A stretch of 64,000 nt of DNA from positions 147,778-211,777 of the forward strand of contig NW_003101638.1 in NCBI RefSeq assembly GCF_000003855.2, written 5' to 3'. Of this stretch, positions 35,001 to 47,606 are shown in pieces (within the stretch, counting starts at the first letter, position 1; every line of letters begins with the position of its first letter). The notes under the pieces were generated by a model. That model was not told the DNA's origin and searched no databases. It worked only from the letters and a program-made list of their open reading frames with translations. Made by a program: the position numbers and the translations under genes. Source of the stretch: Blastomyces gilchristii SLH14081 (lineage: Eukaryota > Ascomycota > Eurotiomycetes > Onygenales > Ajellomycetaceae).

Positions 35001-37143
35001 ATTCTTTTTCTCTACTTTGATACTGTGATTCACTTCAGAATCTTGTAAGAGAGATATATTTATAATATTATCTTGTCAGAAGTCATCTAGATATTCATGA
35101 TATTATTAAGAAAGTGTTATATAAGAATCTGTTATTATAATACAGAATAACTTTTCTAAGGTCTTTTTAATATTAATCAGACTGATGAAATAGATTAATA
35201 GATGATTCTACTATTAATGAACTTGTCAGTGACTCTGTTAATAGTTTTAATAATAACTTCTTTTTTAAAGTATTTTATACACATTGACAGAGATATGTGT
35301 CAGATTCATGATCTTGTGAATATCATCTTCATGAACTCTATCATTGTTAGGAAATATCAAGCTTCTATTTTAAGTATTTAATAAGATGCCTTGTTCAGAT
35401 AGCTAGACAAGTTCTAATATAAGATTATAATCAAGATTATCAACTTCATATATATAGATATCTTCATGCTGATATTCTCTCACATCTATGATCAGCTTCA
35501 CTATGTAATGAGTACAAATATTTTTTGAATTATCAAATTCTGCAGGAAGTTGAGATTTTAATAGAGAGATACACTGAAGATTATAATATCTTACAACTGA
35601 AGATTTTATCATTGTATAGTAACATAGATCACTGTCTATCATGACTTTCATATGATACATATTATCAATCACAGTAGATATAAGAATTACATTCATTGTT
35701 ATCTTCTCTTCAAATTATTGTCATCTGATCTCTTCAAGCTTCTATTTATAAATTTGAATAGAAGTTAATCTTTTCTCTGTTTCACTGAGACATTCTTGTA
35801 GTTATTCTCTGAATCTTTCTCTAATATAATATGATTGATACAGACAGACACTGATTTATTCTTTAACTAAGAAGACACTGATCTTTCTCTTAAGTATGAA
35901 GATATATAGATTAATCAGCAGTTGAAAGCAATGTGTTCTACTTGATTATAGTTAATACATACTTCATATTAATATTGATCAGTGACTTCTTTAAGAGTGA
36001 TCTCAGAGACTCAGAAGTCTGTTTAAATAGTGAAAACTCTTGCTTATGCATAGACATTTAAATCTATTCAGTTTATAACATCTGTATCATTGTTATTCTT
36101 CAGTGTAGATATATGAGTGACTGAGATGTAATATCTTCTATCACTGTTCTGTATACTCTTAAGCTTGATAAGACAGTCATTCAATGTTCAGAGCTGTATA
36201 CAGAACTCTTCATAAGTCTGATCTTCATCTACACTTACAAGAGTCTGTAAGAGTTTGAAAGTCAATGTCTTCTTGAGTATGCTAATCTTTATTTAATTCT
36301 CTCAAGATTAATCATCTGCTTCTAGAATCTTGGTATTGAAGTCAGAAATAAATGTTATAAGAGAAGTATTTCTCTGTTAAATACTCTGTAATCAATCTAA
36401 TACTTTCTATTATATAGCAGTGTCTCAGAAGAGAATATTAAGATATTTTATAATATTATCAGATGTTTATAATACTAGTTCACATACTTTCATTCATGAG
36501 TGAAATTTCTGTTTTATATAATCTTTCAATTGTTCATTGATATATCAATCTTGATTGATTAGTGAACTGATAGCATCTTCATCTATACTCAGTTTTATAA
36601 GCATTTTCATTCTTTATAATGAGTAGAGAGTGAGATCAGAAGTATTAAAGTATATAAGAGTATCTAAATATTCTTTCAGTGCTTTTATATTTGATTCTGT
36701 AGATGTTGAAATTATATGAGTTAATTATTGAATCTCTTTATATTGAAGTTATTGAGTTGTATGTATATCTGTTATCTGTTGCTGTTGTAATTTCAACATT
36801 GCTTAAAGTCACTGTGATATTACATCTATGCTTATGTTCAAGAGTTTCATATTATTATTAGACATGATTATATTAATCATTAAATGTATAATATCTGTGA
36901 AATCTGAAGAAGTGTAATCATATTCTCATATATCTGAGTGTCAGAACTCTTAGATCTTTCACTGATATTCTCTTATAAGATCTTATTACAGGGTCAGAAT
37001 GACTGATGAGTAAGCTTCTATCTGAAAACTTGATATCTGTTTAACTATTTGACTGTTTCTCTATTTCTTATATATTATTATATGTTTGAATATCTCTCAA
37101 TGAATAATCATTTCTAATGAGAAGATGATGAATGTTTTTATAG

Positions 37144-37474
37144 TATAAGAGGCCTACACTGATTAGATCAGTATAATATATAAATCTTATATAACAAAGA
37201 TAAAAATGTTAAAGAAGAAGAGAAAGAGAAAGTGTGAGAATCAGTGATTGAGATGGATATTTATACATGTATGTGGTGGTGTACGTGGTGGAGCTTCAGA
37301 GTGGAAGAATATACGCGCGTTCATAGCGGCCGAGGATCAGCGATTGAGAAAGGCTGAGAATCGGAGTGTATGCTACGCGCGTTCGTAGCGGCCGCGGATC
37401 GGTGATCGGGAATGAAAGAATCTATGGAGTGTAATGGAATAGTCTATATAATTGATCGGGCGCAGCCCGCTACA
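37144..37474 (-). repeat. Gypsy family 1 copy 1, 5' LTR
   Basis: 331 bp, longest of the six LTRs because a GC-rich unit starting TACGCGCGTTC is repeated at 37312 and 37374 (period 62). The first base pair of the LTR is mutated (TATAAGAGG for TGTAAGAGG), yet the GC-rich units are unmutated. Confidence 0.82.
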
Positions 37475-37490
37475 ATATAATATGAGAAGC

Positions 37491-37799
37491 TGTAAGAGGC
37501 CTACGCCGAATAGATCGGTATAATATTGATAGGTCTTATATAACAAAGATAAAAATGTTAGAGAAGGAAAGAAAGAGAAAGTGTGAGAATCAGTGATTGA
37601 GATGGATATTTATACATGTATGTGGTGGTGTATGCAGTGGAGCTTCGGGGCGGAAGAATATACATGTGTTTGTAGCAGCTGAGAATCAGTGATTGAGAAT
37701 AACTGAGAATCAGAGTGTACATGTTCAAGAATGAAGTGATTAGAATCTGTGAAGTGTAATGAAATAGTCTATATGATTGATCAGGCGCAGCCTGTCATA
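37491..37799 (-). repeat. Gypsy family 1 copy 2, 3' LTR
   Basis: 309 bp, TGTAAGAGGCC to CCTGTCATA; the last bases are a mutated CCACA end. It has the same length as its partner at 43207. Confidence 0.88.
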
Positions 37800-40700
37800 T
37801 TAGCTCCTTCTTTCAGAAGCAGTTCTCATTGATCAAGGATCACTGTTTCAGATAATATGAAACTCAGAGTTCAGGTCTGTTAATTATAGCTGACTCATTT
37901 CATAAGATATTATCAGCTGCAGTTATAGAGTCTCTTATTGAGAATATTCTCAATCTCTCACTCAAGCTCATTATCTTCTTCTATGATGTCTGGTGACTGT
38001 CAGTCAGAAGTTAGTTGAGAAGAGAATGAATCAGTGACAGTGCAGCAGAGCAAGCTTGTATAAAATACATTATGAATTTCTGATGATATGTCAAGACAGT
38101 AGTTGTGACTATCTAGAACTTCTATCACTTTATACTTGACATGATGATAATCTAGTATATGAGATAAATATGTAGTTTGTATATTCTTAAGATTCAATCA
38201 TATCAGATCTTCTATCTTATATTGTTCAGCAGAATCTCAGTGAATATTGATTTGATTCTCTTAATCTTGTTTCACAGTTATTATAAAGACCTCTGCTTAA
38301 TCACAGATATCTCAGAGCTTTATTACTATATTATCAGTGATCTGAATCAGACTGCAGAGATCTGATATGAACTGTATAATCTCTAGAAGATTCAACACTT
38401 TCATGTGATATTTATGTATAAGAAAGAATGAGCTTATATCTGTTAAAACAGCATCTCAACTGTTGATAGCAATCTCTGTGTATAGAAGAAGATCATGTTA
38501 ATCATCTTATAAGTGATTACAGAACTTACAGAGATAATTCTTCATAGTCTGAATTATTCATTCTGATATATCATCAGTCTCAGAATGATAGGCAGTTGAT
38601 AGACAGTATATAATCTTAAGAACTTGACAGATTCTTGTTTAGAGAATGCTTATAAATTAACAGCTCTGATCTAATACTATAGATCTCAGTAATTTATACA
38701 TTCAATAGAACAGACTCTGTAGAAAAGCTTTAATAACTTATTCAGTATTTATCTTATTACAAGATTTCAATATTACATCTTTGCTCAGTTGATTTATAAT
38801 GATCAGAATGTTTCTATAACTCTTACTCTTAGATAGATTGATAGTGAAGTTAATTACTACATCTTATCAGATTCTATCAGAGATATTAAGTGATTTTAAT
38901 AGATCTTTTCTACAGTTCTTTCATGAGATAATAGAAGAACAGTGATTACAGTTTCAGATAAAGTATCTGATACTATTTAATATCTTAGATCAGTAGAACT
39001 CTCAGAAGACTATTCTATACAGTTATTCACAGCCTGAATAACTGATTATACATGAATTATGCATCTCTTGCATTATCTGAGTGTATAAGAATTCAGAGTG
39101 AGAGACTCAGTGTTATTCATGAAATTGTAAAGTGTTATTATCATTGATTGAATATTCTGAGATATTAATTCTTATACATAGTTCTGAGGAAAATCAGAAT
39201 GCTTCTTGATATACTGCTTTGATAAGAGTCTGAAGAAGTTCATCTGTCTGAGCTGCTGTATATCACAGTTTATTCAGTATAGACAAAGTGAAGATATCAA
39301 TGACAGTTCTACCTGAAGAAGCATGTATAGTGTCATGAACTGTTTCATCTTGATTAACTAGTATCTTCAGATTCAAGAGTCAGTGCTCTCAGTTTATTCA
39401 GTAAGTATCTGTTACATCAGATGACATATCTTACTCTTGTTATAAAAGAGTATCTGTTATTGAGTTCTGGCTACTAGAATGATAGTGTATTATAAAATGA
39501 AAGTAACTTAAGAACTCAGACTATCACATCTATCATTCAGTGAGTTTGTAGATAGTTATGAAGTATTTGAGATTCTTATAATCTATGACTATCTTCAATT
39601 CAGAGATACTTCAGAGTTCAGAGTCTCATTGTTCTAAATAGTGTATAATTATGAGAAGTTTCTTATCATAGATCTTATAATTGCATTCAGCAGGACTCAG
39701 TTTCTTAGACATGAAGATACATGATTATAGAATATTTTCATTATTATATTATAATATTACTTCTTCTATTACATAGTCAGAGAAATCAGCTTTAACAACT
39801 GTTTTATAATCAGAATTAAATATTATCAGTAGAGAGATATTAATAAACATCTTCTTTATCTGTGTAAATGCAGCTTCAGTATTCACTGATCATTGAAATA
39901 CTGAGTCTTTCTTAGTGAGATCTGTAAGTGGTCTTATAATATCTGAGAAGTTTTATATAAATTGCTGATAGAAGTTAGTAAATTTAATAAAGCTTTATAC
40001 ATCTTTCACAGTATATAAAGCTTCTCATTCAAGAATGACAGAGACTTTCTCAGAATTCATTTAAATTCTCTTGTCAGCTTCTATAATAAAACTCAGATAC
40101 TTGATACTCTTGACTTTAAAATCACACTTATCAATATCTATCAGTAGTTCTGCTTCTCATAGCTATTATAATATCTTTTACACATACTCTTGATATTCTT
40201 TTCTAAATTCATTGATAAAGATGAGAATATTATCTAGATAAGCAGATATAAACTTATTAAGAAAATCTTAGAGTGCTCAGTTAATCTACTTCTGAAATGT
40301 ACTGAGAGTGTTAATCAGTTCAAAGAGTGTGACTATTCATTCAAAGAGATTATAATATATTTGAAATGCTGTAAGTCATTCATTCTCTTCAGTGATATGA
40401 ATCTTATAAAATACAGTGATGATATCTAGTTTTATAAATCATTGAGCTCACTCAATCTGTGCTAGGATTTCATTGATGAGAGATAAGAGATATTGATCTT
40501 TCTTTGTCAATCTGTTCAGATCTCAGTAGTTCACACAGAATCAGAGTCTTTATCTGATTTCTTTGCAAAGAGAATAAAGCTGCAGTGAAAGAGTTGCTAA
40601 TATATATGAATTCTTTATTCAACAGATTATTAAGTGTCTTTTAAAGAAGACAGAGTTCATCTTAGAATATGTTATAAAGAGAGTCTCATGACAGTTTAAG

Positions 40701-41400
40701 ATTCTTATCATTCTTTTTCTTCAACTTGATACTGTGATTCACTCTGAGATCTTGTAAGAGAGATATATTTATAATATTATCTTATCAGAAGACATCTAGA
40801 TATTCATGATATTATTAAGAGAGTTTTATATAAGAATCTCTTATTATAACACAGGATAATTTTTTCAGAGTCTTTTTAATATCAGTCAGACTGATAGAAT
40901 AGATTGATACATGATTCTACTATCAGCAATTCTTTCAGTGACTTCTTTTTCTGAGTATTTCATAGATATTAACAGAGATCTGTATCAGATTAATAGTCTT
41001 GTGAATGTCATCTTTGTAAATTCTATCATTATTAGAGAATATCAAGCTTCTGTTTTAAGTGTTTAATAAGACATCTTGTTCAGATAGTCAGACAAGTTCT
41101 AATATAAGATTATAATCAAGATTATGAACTTTATATATATAGACATCTTTATGTTGATGTTCTCTCACATCTATGATCAGCTTCATTATATAATAAGTAT
41201 AAATGTCTTTTAAATCATTAAATTCTGTGAGAAGTTGAGGTTTTAATAAAGAGATACACTGAAGATTATAATGTCTTATAACTGAAGATTTTATCATTGC
41301 ATAGTAGCATAGATTACTGTCTATCATAGCTTTCATATTATACATGTTATCAATACAGTAGATATAAGAATCATATTCATTATCATCTTCTCTTCAAATT

Positions 41401-41798
41401 ATTGTCATCTGATGCCCCGGTGGCTGAATGGTTAATGCAGCCACCCGGTAGCGCCTTGGCGTGGGAAACCAAGGCGCGTGGGTTCGAAACCGCAGGGGAT
41501 ACATTAAATCCGGAACTCAAGCACCTCAGGTTCCTAATAAAATACAGAGGGTGTACAAATCGCTTCAATGAATTGCTCTATGTTTCTGAGCTGGAAAGTT
41601 ATTATCGCATGTATCTAATTATCACTCCTTTGTATTTTCCTATGTTCTTGTTATCTTGGCATGGTCTCAACACCTGTATTTCCTCCTGTATAACTAACAC
41701 TTGACCTGTATTTAACATCACGCAAGGACTCATTATAAGCTCCGCTTGCATATGAGTATAATGAAAGAATAATAATAATAATAATATTGTCATCTGAT
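41401..41798 (+). mobile_element. SINE copy B (least mutated), with TSDs
   Basis: Body 41414-41785, 372 bp. The head is tRNA-like: GCCCCGG, A box TGGCTGAATGG (41421-41431), a 9-bp hairpin GCGCCTTGG/CCAAGGCGC, and B box GGTTCGAAACC (41481-41491), then GGGGATAC as acceptor-like 3' side. The tail is (AAT)n. It is flanked by ATTGTCATCTGAT at 41401-41413 and 41786-41798. The same site without an insertion is present in Gypsy copy 1 (about 35716-35735). It is nearly unmutated inside a heavily mutated host, so it is young or escapes the mutation process. A 100-codon frame over it is incidental. Confidence 0.93.
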
Positions 41799-43206
41799 CT
41801 CTTCAAGCTTCTGTTTATGAATTTAAACAGAAGCTAATCTTTTCCCTGTTTCACTGAGACATTCTCATAGTTATCTTCTGAATCTTTCTCTAATATAATG
41901 TGATTGATGCAGACAGGCACTGATTCATTCTTTGAATAAGAAGATGCTGATCTTTCTCTTGAGTATGAAGATATATAGATCAATTGACAGTTGAAAGCAA
42001 TGTATTCTGATCAGTTACAGTTGATACACACTTCATATTAATATTAATCAGTCACTTCTTCAGAAGTGATCTCAGAGACTCAGAAGTCTATTCAGACAGC
42101 AGAGACTCTTGCTTATGTATAGATATTCAAGTCTACTCAATTCATAGCATCTGCATTATTGTTATTTCTCAGTGTGAGTGTATGAGTCACTGAGGTGTAA
42201 TATCTTCTATCACTGTTCTGTATATTCTTGAGCTTGATAAGACAGTTATTCATTGTCTGAAGCTGTGTACAGAAGTCTTCATAAGTCTGGTCTTCATCTG
42301 CACTTACAAGAGCCTGTAAGAGTTTGAAAGTTAATATCTTCTTGAGTATGTTAATCTTCATTCAATTCTCTCAAGATTGATCATCTGCTTCTAGAATCTT
42401 GATGTTGAAGTCAGGAATAAATGTTATAAGAGAAGTGTTTCTCTCTTAAATACTCTGTAATCAATCTAATACTTTCTGTTGTATAGCAGTGTCTTAGAAC
42501 AGAATATTAAGATGTTTCATAATATTATGAGATATTTATAACACTGATTCACATGCTTTCATTCATGAATGAAACTTCTGTTTCACATGATCTTTCAATC
42601 ATTCATTGATATATCAATCTTAATTAATTAATGAACTGATAGCATCTTCATCTACACTCAGTTTCACAAGTATTTCCATTCTTTATAATGAGTAGAGAGT
42701 GAGATCAGAAGTATTAAAATATGTGAGAGCACTCAAGTGTTCTTTCAGTGCTTTTATATTCAGTTCTGTAGATGTTGAAATTGCATGAGTTAATTATTGA
42801 ATCTCTTTGTATTGAAGTTGTTGAGTTGTATGCATGTCTGCTATCTGTTACTGTTGTAATTTTAACATTGCTCAGAGCCACTGTGACATCATGTCTATGT
42901 TCATATTTGAGAGTTTCATATTATTATTAGACATGATTATATCAATTGTCAGATGTATGATATCTGTGAAATCTGAAGAAATGTAATTATATTCTCATAT
43001 GTCTGAGTGTTAGAACTCTTGAGTCTTTCACTGATATTCTCTTATAAGATCTTTATTGCAGGGTCAGAGTGACTGATGAGCAAGCTTCTATCTGAAGACT
43101 CAGTGTTCACTTAACTGTGTTTTCTCTTTCTTATATGTTGTTACATGTTCAGATATCTCTTAATGAATAATTGTTTCTAATGAGAAGATAATGAATATTT
43201 TTATAG

Positions 43207-43515
43207 TGTAAGAGGCCTATGCTGAATAGATTGATATAATATTGATAGGTCTTATATAACAAAGATAAAAATGTTAGAGAAGGAAAGAAAGAGAAAGTGT
43301 GAGAATCAGTGATTGAGGTGAATATTTATACATGTATGTGGTGGCATACGCGGTGGAGCTTCGGGGCGGAAGAATATACACGCGTTCATAGCAGCCGAGA
43401 ATCGGTGATTGAGAATGGCTGAGAATCAGAGCATACACATTCGAGAATGAAGTGATTGAAATCTGTGGAGTGTAACGAAATAGTCTATATGATTGATCGG
43501 GCGCAGCCCGCCACA
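43207..43515 (-). repeat. Gypsy family 1 copy 2, 5' LTR
   Basis: 309 bp from TGTAAGAGGCC to GCCCGCCACA with perfect TG/CA ends, followed by the target duplication GAAGC. Confidence 0.9.
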
Positions 43516-43520
43516 GAAGC

Positions 43521-46500
43521 TCATAATCTTCAGTGTCAGTTCTCTGCAGAGATTCAGGTTTTCTTTCATCTTCTATACTGAGTTATACAGCTGTCTTACT
43601 GATGCTGTTTCTGAGCTTTAGAGAATCTTAATTCTCTTCAGCAAGCTTCTTCTGCAGTGATGACAGAGATTTCTTTATAGAATTCTTCTCTATATTAATA
43701 ATACTATAATCAGGTTATCTAGACAGCATATTGATGAGATTAAGCTTATCTGAATAATATTGAATATAGAAATTATACTCTGAAAGCAGCTCTGCTTATC
43801 TGACTAGACATTTTATCAAGCTCTTTGTTATCAAGAAATAATACAGATTTGTATAATCAGTGAGAACTTACACTGAATACTTACTACTCTGAAGATAATG
43901 TTATCAGATCTTAAAAAATTCAACAATTATTAACATCTCTTGATTCTAAGTATCATACCTTCTCTGCATGAGTAATAACTTCTTGAAGAAGAAGATCACT
44001 AATCTTCATTTACAGTGTCTTATAGACTCTGTGAAAAAGTCTTCTCTCACAGATATTTCATTATCTGTATTCTTAAAAGTGATTATTCTCTGATTCTTTC
44101 AATGTTGAAAGGTCTTTGATGTCAACTGTGAAAAGATTTCACAGATCTCATTTCTGAATATATCAGTCTTACACTGACTGAGTAAGTCAGAATTAACATG
44201 ATTCAGTATTATGATATCTGTAAAAGCTTGTTTTAATTCTGTAAATGCCTGCACAGTGTCTTGAGTAAGAATAAATAATTCTGTTTTTCTGTCTTTCACA
44301 CTTCTCTTTAACAGATCTGTAAGAGAGACAGTAATCTGTGAATATGTATAGATGAATTATCTGTAGAAGTTCACAAATTCTAGAAACATCTGTATCTTGC
44401 AGTATATTCACAGTGCTGGTCAGTTCTCAATGATGAAGACTCAGCTTCTATTCATTGAAATGTCATTTATCTTAATAATATAATCTAAGAAATCAATTTC
44501 CTGTATATAGAATGAGTATTTTTCAGTGTTTGTATAGAGTTAGTGCTGTCTCAAGTAACTCAATACTTCTCAAACATGAGTATCATGTTCTTTCTTCATG
44601 TTCAAGAAGATTAGAATGTTGTTTAAGTATATTATACAGAAGATGTTGACAAGGCCATGCAGTGTCTTATTTATATAAGTCTGAAAGATGACTGAAGCAT
44701 TACAAAGATCAAAAGATAAAACAAGATATTCAAAAGTACTGTACTTGATATGAAAAGCTATTTTTCAAACATCATCTTTATTAACTCTGATTCTATGATA
44801 GATATTCTGTATATTAATCTTTGAAAACATCTTTACTTCAGATAATCAATTGATCATCTTGTCAATTAATGATAATGAATAGTGATTCTTAATTGTTATT
44901 TTATTAAAATCTCTGTAGTCTACATATAGATGTAGTCTACTGTTCTTCTTGAATATAAAGAGTATAGACATCTCTGCTGAACTCTTTGATAAGTGTATTC
45001 AGTTCTTTGATTATGCTTTCTTAAGATATTTGCACAGAACATTCAATTTCTTTATAGACAAGTTGTAAAGAGGTCTGTATAATACTGTTACACTGTCTTT
45101 AAGATAAATCTTATATCATATCTTGATATCAGAAAACTTTGCTGCTTCTCTTTCTAAAAAGACATTCTTATAATCTATAAAGAGATATCATATTCATCTA
45201 TCTTTAATAATGAATACTGCTGCTAATCTTGCAGCGAGAATGATGACTTCTTCATCTATTCTCAAGTCTCAGTCATCTGCTACATAGTATATTAACTCTA
45301 TCTTTTTCTCAAGATTCTTCTGATGAAACTCTTCAGATTTCTCTATTACTGTCTCTTCATTAGTGAGATAATACTGTCACATCTGAGTGACTTAGTTAAT
45401 GAGAGAATTGCTTTCTCTCAATTACAGAAGATCTAGAATAATGTTCTCATCTACAATATTGATAATATGAAGAAGCAGACTGCTCTTCTTAAAGATTTCT
45501 TCTAAGTCTGTGATCACATACTTTGCTTAAATTATGTCAAAACAGTGATATTTTATTTCATTGATAAATTTCATATAATTTGACAGATCTATCTTCTTTC
45601 AATTCTTTATCAAAGAAAAGAAATAGAATATAAAGTTAGTATTCACTCTGAAGTTAAGTAGATATCTCACTGATATCTTCTCAGTTGAGATATACATTGT
45701 GATTGTAACATAAACTCAGAGATATGAGAATTATCAATTCTTTATTTCTTTCTCTTCTTTATCTTCTGTGAATACATTTATCAGAAGAGAAGTTAACTTT
45801 GAGAAGATATCTTCTCAGTTTCTTCTCTTCTTCTGCTTCTTATAATCACTAGTATAGTGATTATTAGCTCTACAGTTAAAACAGAGATCTTTATCAAATC
45901 TTTTTTAATAATTCTTCACAGTGAGTGAAGAATCAGAATACTTAAAATTCTTCTTTACTTTTATTACACTGAAGCTGTTACAGTGCTGTTTAGATCTTAT
46001 TATTAATTACTTAGAAGAGATCTTATTAATCTTTTTCTCAGAGAATTGATTATTCAAATGAATTCAGAAAGTCAGGTTGATAAGCTTAGTATAATTAATT
46101 GATAATCTCTGATACTGTGATATCATTGTCTGTATCTTATAAGTCAGCTTTGTGAGATAAAGCTGTGTTTTTAATTAATTTAAATCATTAGTCAATTTCT
46201 TTCAATATTCTTTAAATCTTATATTGAAATTGAAAGAATTCTCATCATCTTATTAATATAATAAGTTAAACTACTGTGCTGCTGTGAAGCTGCAGTTACA
46301 GTAATCTTTAATTTAATTCAGTAGAAAGTTCTTGAATTCTTTTCAAGTTATTATAGTATCAGTACACTCAAGCTCTCTCTTCTTAGTAACTCAAGTAGTT
46401 GCAGAGATGTCTTCAAGAAGGTTGACAGTGTATATTACTTATATCTTATAAGTATTATACTGACTCAGATTAAGGCAGAATTTTCATTCAAGAGTATAAA

Positions 46501-46800
46501 TAAAGCTGTGAAATTCAGATAATATATTTCTCTTGTATCTCAGAGAATCTCTGACCTTAATCTCTCTATCTTTATAATAGATGTAGATGTGTAGAGACTG
46601 AGACAGTGATAGAGCAGTTGAAAAGCTCATGTTAAAATGTGCAGCAGGTTCAGAAATCTCAGATTTCTGCTGAGATAGAGATGTATACACTCTAGAGAAT
46701 AATGTAGAGTTTCTTTCAGAGAATGAGATCAGATCAGTCTCAGCATAAGTGTATAAGATTATATCAGTCTATTAGAGCTTAACTGATTCAAACTTGTAAT
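43521..46800 (-). mobile_element. Gypsy family 2 (gag-pol, decayed)
   Basis: A different Ty3/Gypsy lineage. Read leftward: gag N-terminal frame 46690-46484; zinc knuckle CFNCRANNHYTSDY near 45885 (CX2CX4HX4C with the last Cys as Tyr); protease region about 45700-45300; reverse transcriptase 45040-44560 with VDYRDFNKITIKNHYSLSLI, SFDLCNASVIFQTYINKTL and YLNNILIF for YLDDILIF; and the RT/RNase H connection FTELKQAFTDIIILNHVNSD at about 44250. The integrase part is missing at the left edge, where first-family copies 2 and 1 were inserted. The right part continues past a SINE (46801-47175) into 47187-47600. Confidence 0.85.
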
Positions 46801-47186
46801 TATTATTATTATTATTATTATTCTTTCATTATACTCATATGCAAGCGGAGCTTATGATGAGTTCTTGCGTGATGTTAAATACAGGTTAAGTGTTGATTAT
46901 ACAGAAGGAAATACAGGTATTGAGATCATATCAAGATAACAAGAACATAGAAAAATATGAAGAAGTGACAATTAGATACATGCAATAATAACTTTTCAGC
47001 TCAGAAACATAGAGTGATTTATTGAAGCAATTTATACATCTCTGTATTTATTAGAAATCTGAGATGCTTGAGTTCCGGATTTAATGTAGTCCCTGCGGGT
47101 TTCGAACACACGTATCTTGATTTCCCACGCCAAGGCGCTACCGGGTGACCGTATTAACCATTCGGCCACCGGGGCAAACTTGTAAT
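46790..47186 (-). mobile_element. SINE copy C with TSDs
   Basis: Body 47175-46801, 375 bp, reading leftward from GCCCCGGTGGCCGAATGGTT with B box GTTCGAAACCCGC (about 47103) to an (AAT)n tail. Flanked by AAACTTGTAAT at 46790-46800 and 47176-47186 (11 bp). It is inserted in the 5' side of Gypsy family 2. Moderately mutated compared with copy B. Confidence 0.9.
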
Positions 47187-47606
47187 CACATTAAGTGATT
47201 TAAATTGTAATATGATGAAATTAAAGTGATGACTAGTCAGTGACATTATGTAGAGATAGTTATTAAGAAGCTGTATAAGTGAGCTTGACTATCTTGCTTG
47301 AATAGTGAGCTTATAGACTACAGAGTTATTATGAGAATATCACAGATATAGTACTTAGTATACTAAGAAGATTGTATAAGAAATGCAGTAACTCTTGTAT
47401 AAATCTCAGTAGAAGAAAAAATGAATTGCTGATTTCTTTTATAAGAAGTCAGCATCTAGCTATTCTATATAGACAATGAGTAGATACTCTTCTCTTATTT
47501 CATGAGTGAGAATAGCTGGAGTAATATCTCAGCAGCGTCTTATTATCAAGAAAGAGTAATCTACTGACCTTGTATAGAAGCGGCGTTCTCATATTCATCA
47601 ATCAGA
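47187..47606. mobile_element. Non-coding flank, probably Gypsy family 2 leader/LTR
   Basis: This is about 420 bp between SINE C and the LINE tail, without coding signal. By position it should be the 5' untranslated region and LTR of the second Gypsy family, but no second LTR copy is available to confirm this. Confidence 0.35.

Larger units (their letters stand above)
31795..37474 (-). mobile_element. Gypsy family 1, copy 1 (5.7 kb, decayed)
   Basis: A Ty3/Gypsy element read leftward: 5' LTR 37474-37144; gag from ATG at 36865 (MSNNNMKLLNISIDVI); aspartic protease-like region 35696-35403 (MKVMIDSDLCYY, LIIDVREYQHED); reverse transcriptase with the catalytic YxDD changed to YLNNILIF near 34510; RNase H; integrase; a C-terminal chromodomain (IEDILNERPRGR) near 32200; and 3' LTR 32072-31795. 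Chromodomains target related elements to heterochromatin. Stops are frequent, often from Trp or Gln codons. The chromodomain end and LTRs keep CpG patches. The two LTRs differ in length (331 and 278 bp), and no matching 5-bp target duplication is seen, so the copy may be recombinant. Confidence 0.88.
37491..43515 (-). mobile_element. Gypsy family 1, copy 2 (6.0 kb) with TSD
   Basis: A complete decayed copy with two 309-bp LTRs (37491-37799 and 43207-43515), flanked by the 5-bp duplication GAAGC (37486-37490 and 43516-43520). Read leftward: gag from ATG at 42934, including LQTMNNCLIKLKNIQNSDRR near 42240; protease-like 41345-41088; reverse transcriptase about 40900-40200; RNase H; integrase; and the chromodomain region near 38000. 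A SINE is inserted between gag and protease at 41414-41785. It is immediately beside copy 1, so two LTRs lie only 16 bp apart (37474 and 37491). Confidence 0.92.

Noticed and set aside
41414..41500. Possible functional tRNA gene
   Set aside because: A and B boxes are present, but acceptor pairing is poor, the anticodon arm is replaced by a long hairpin, and the sequence is the head of a dispersed element with target-site duplications.
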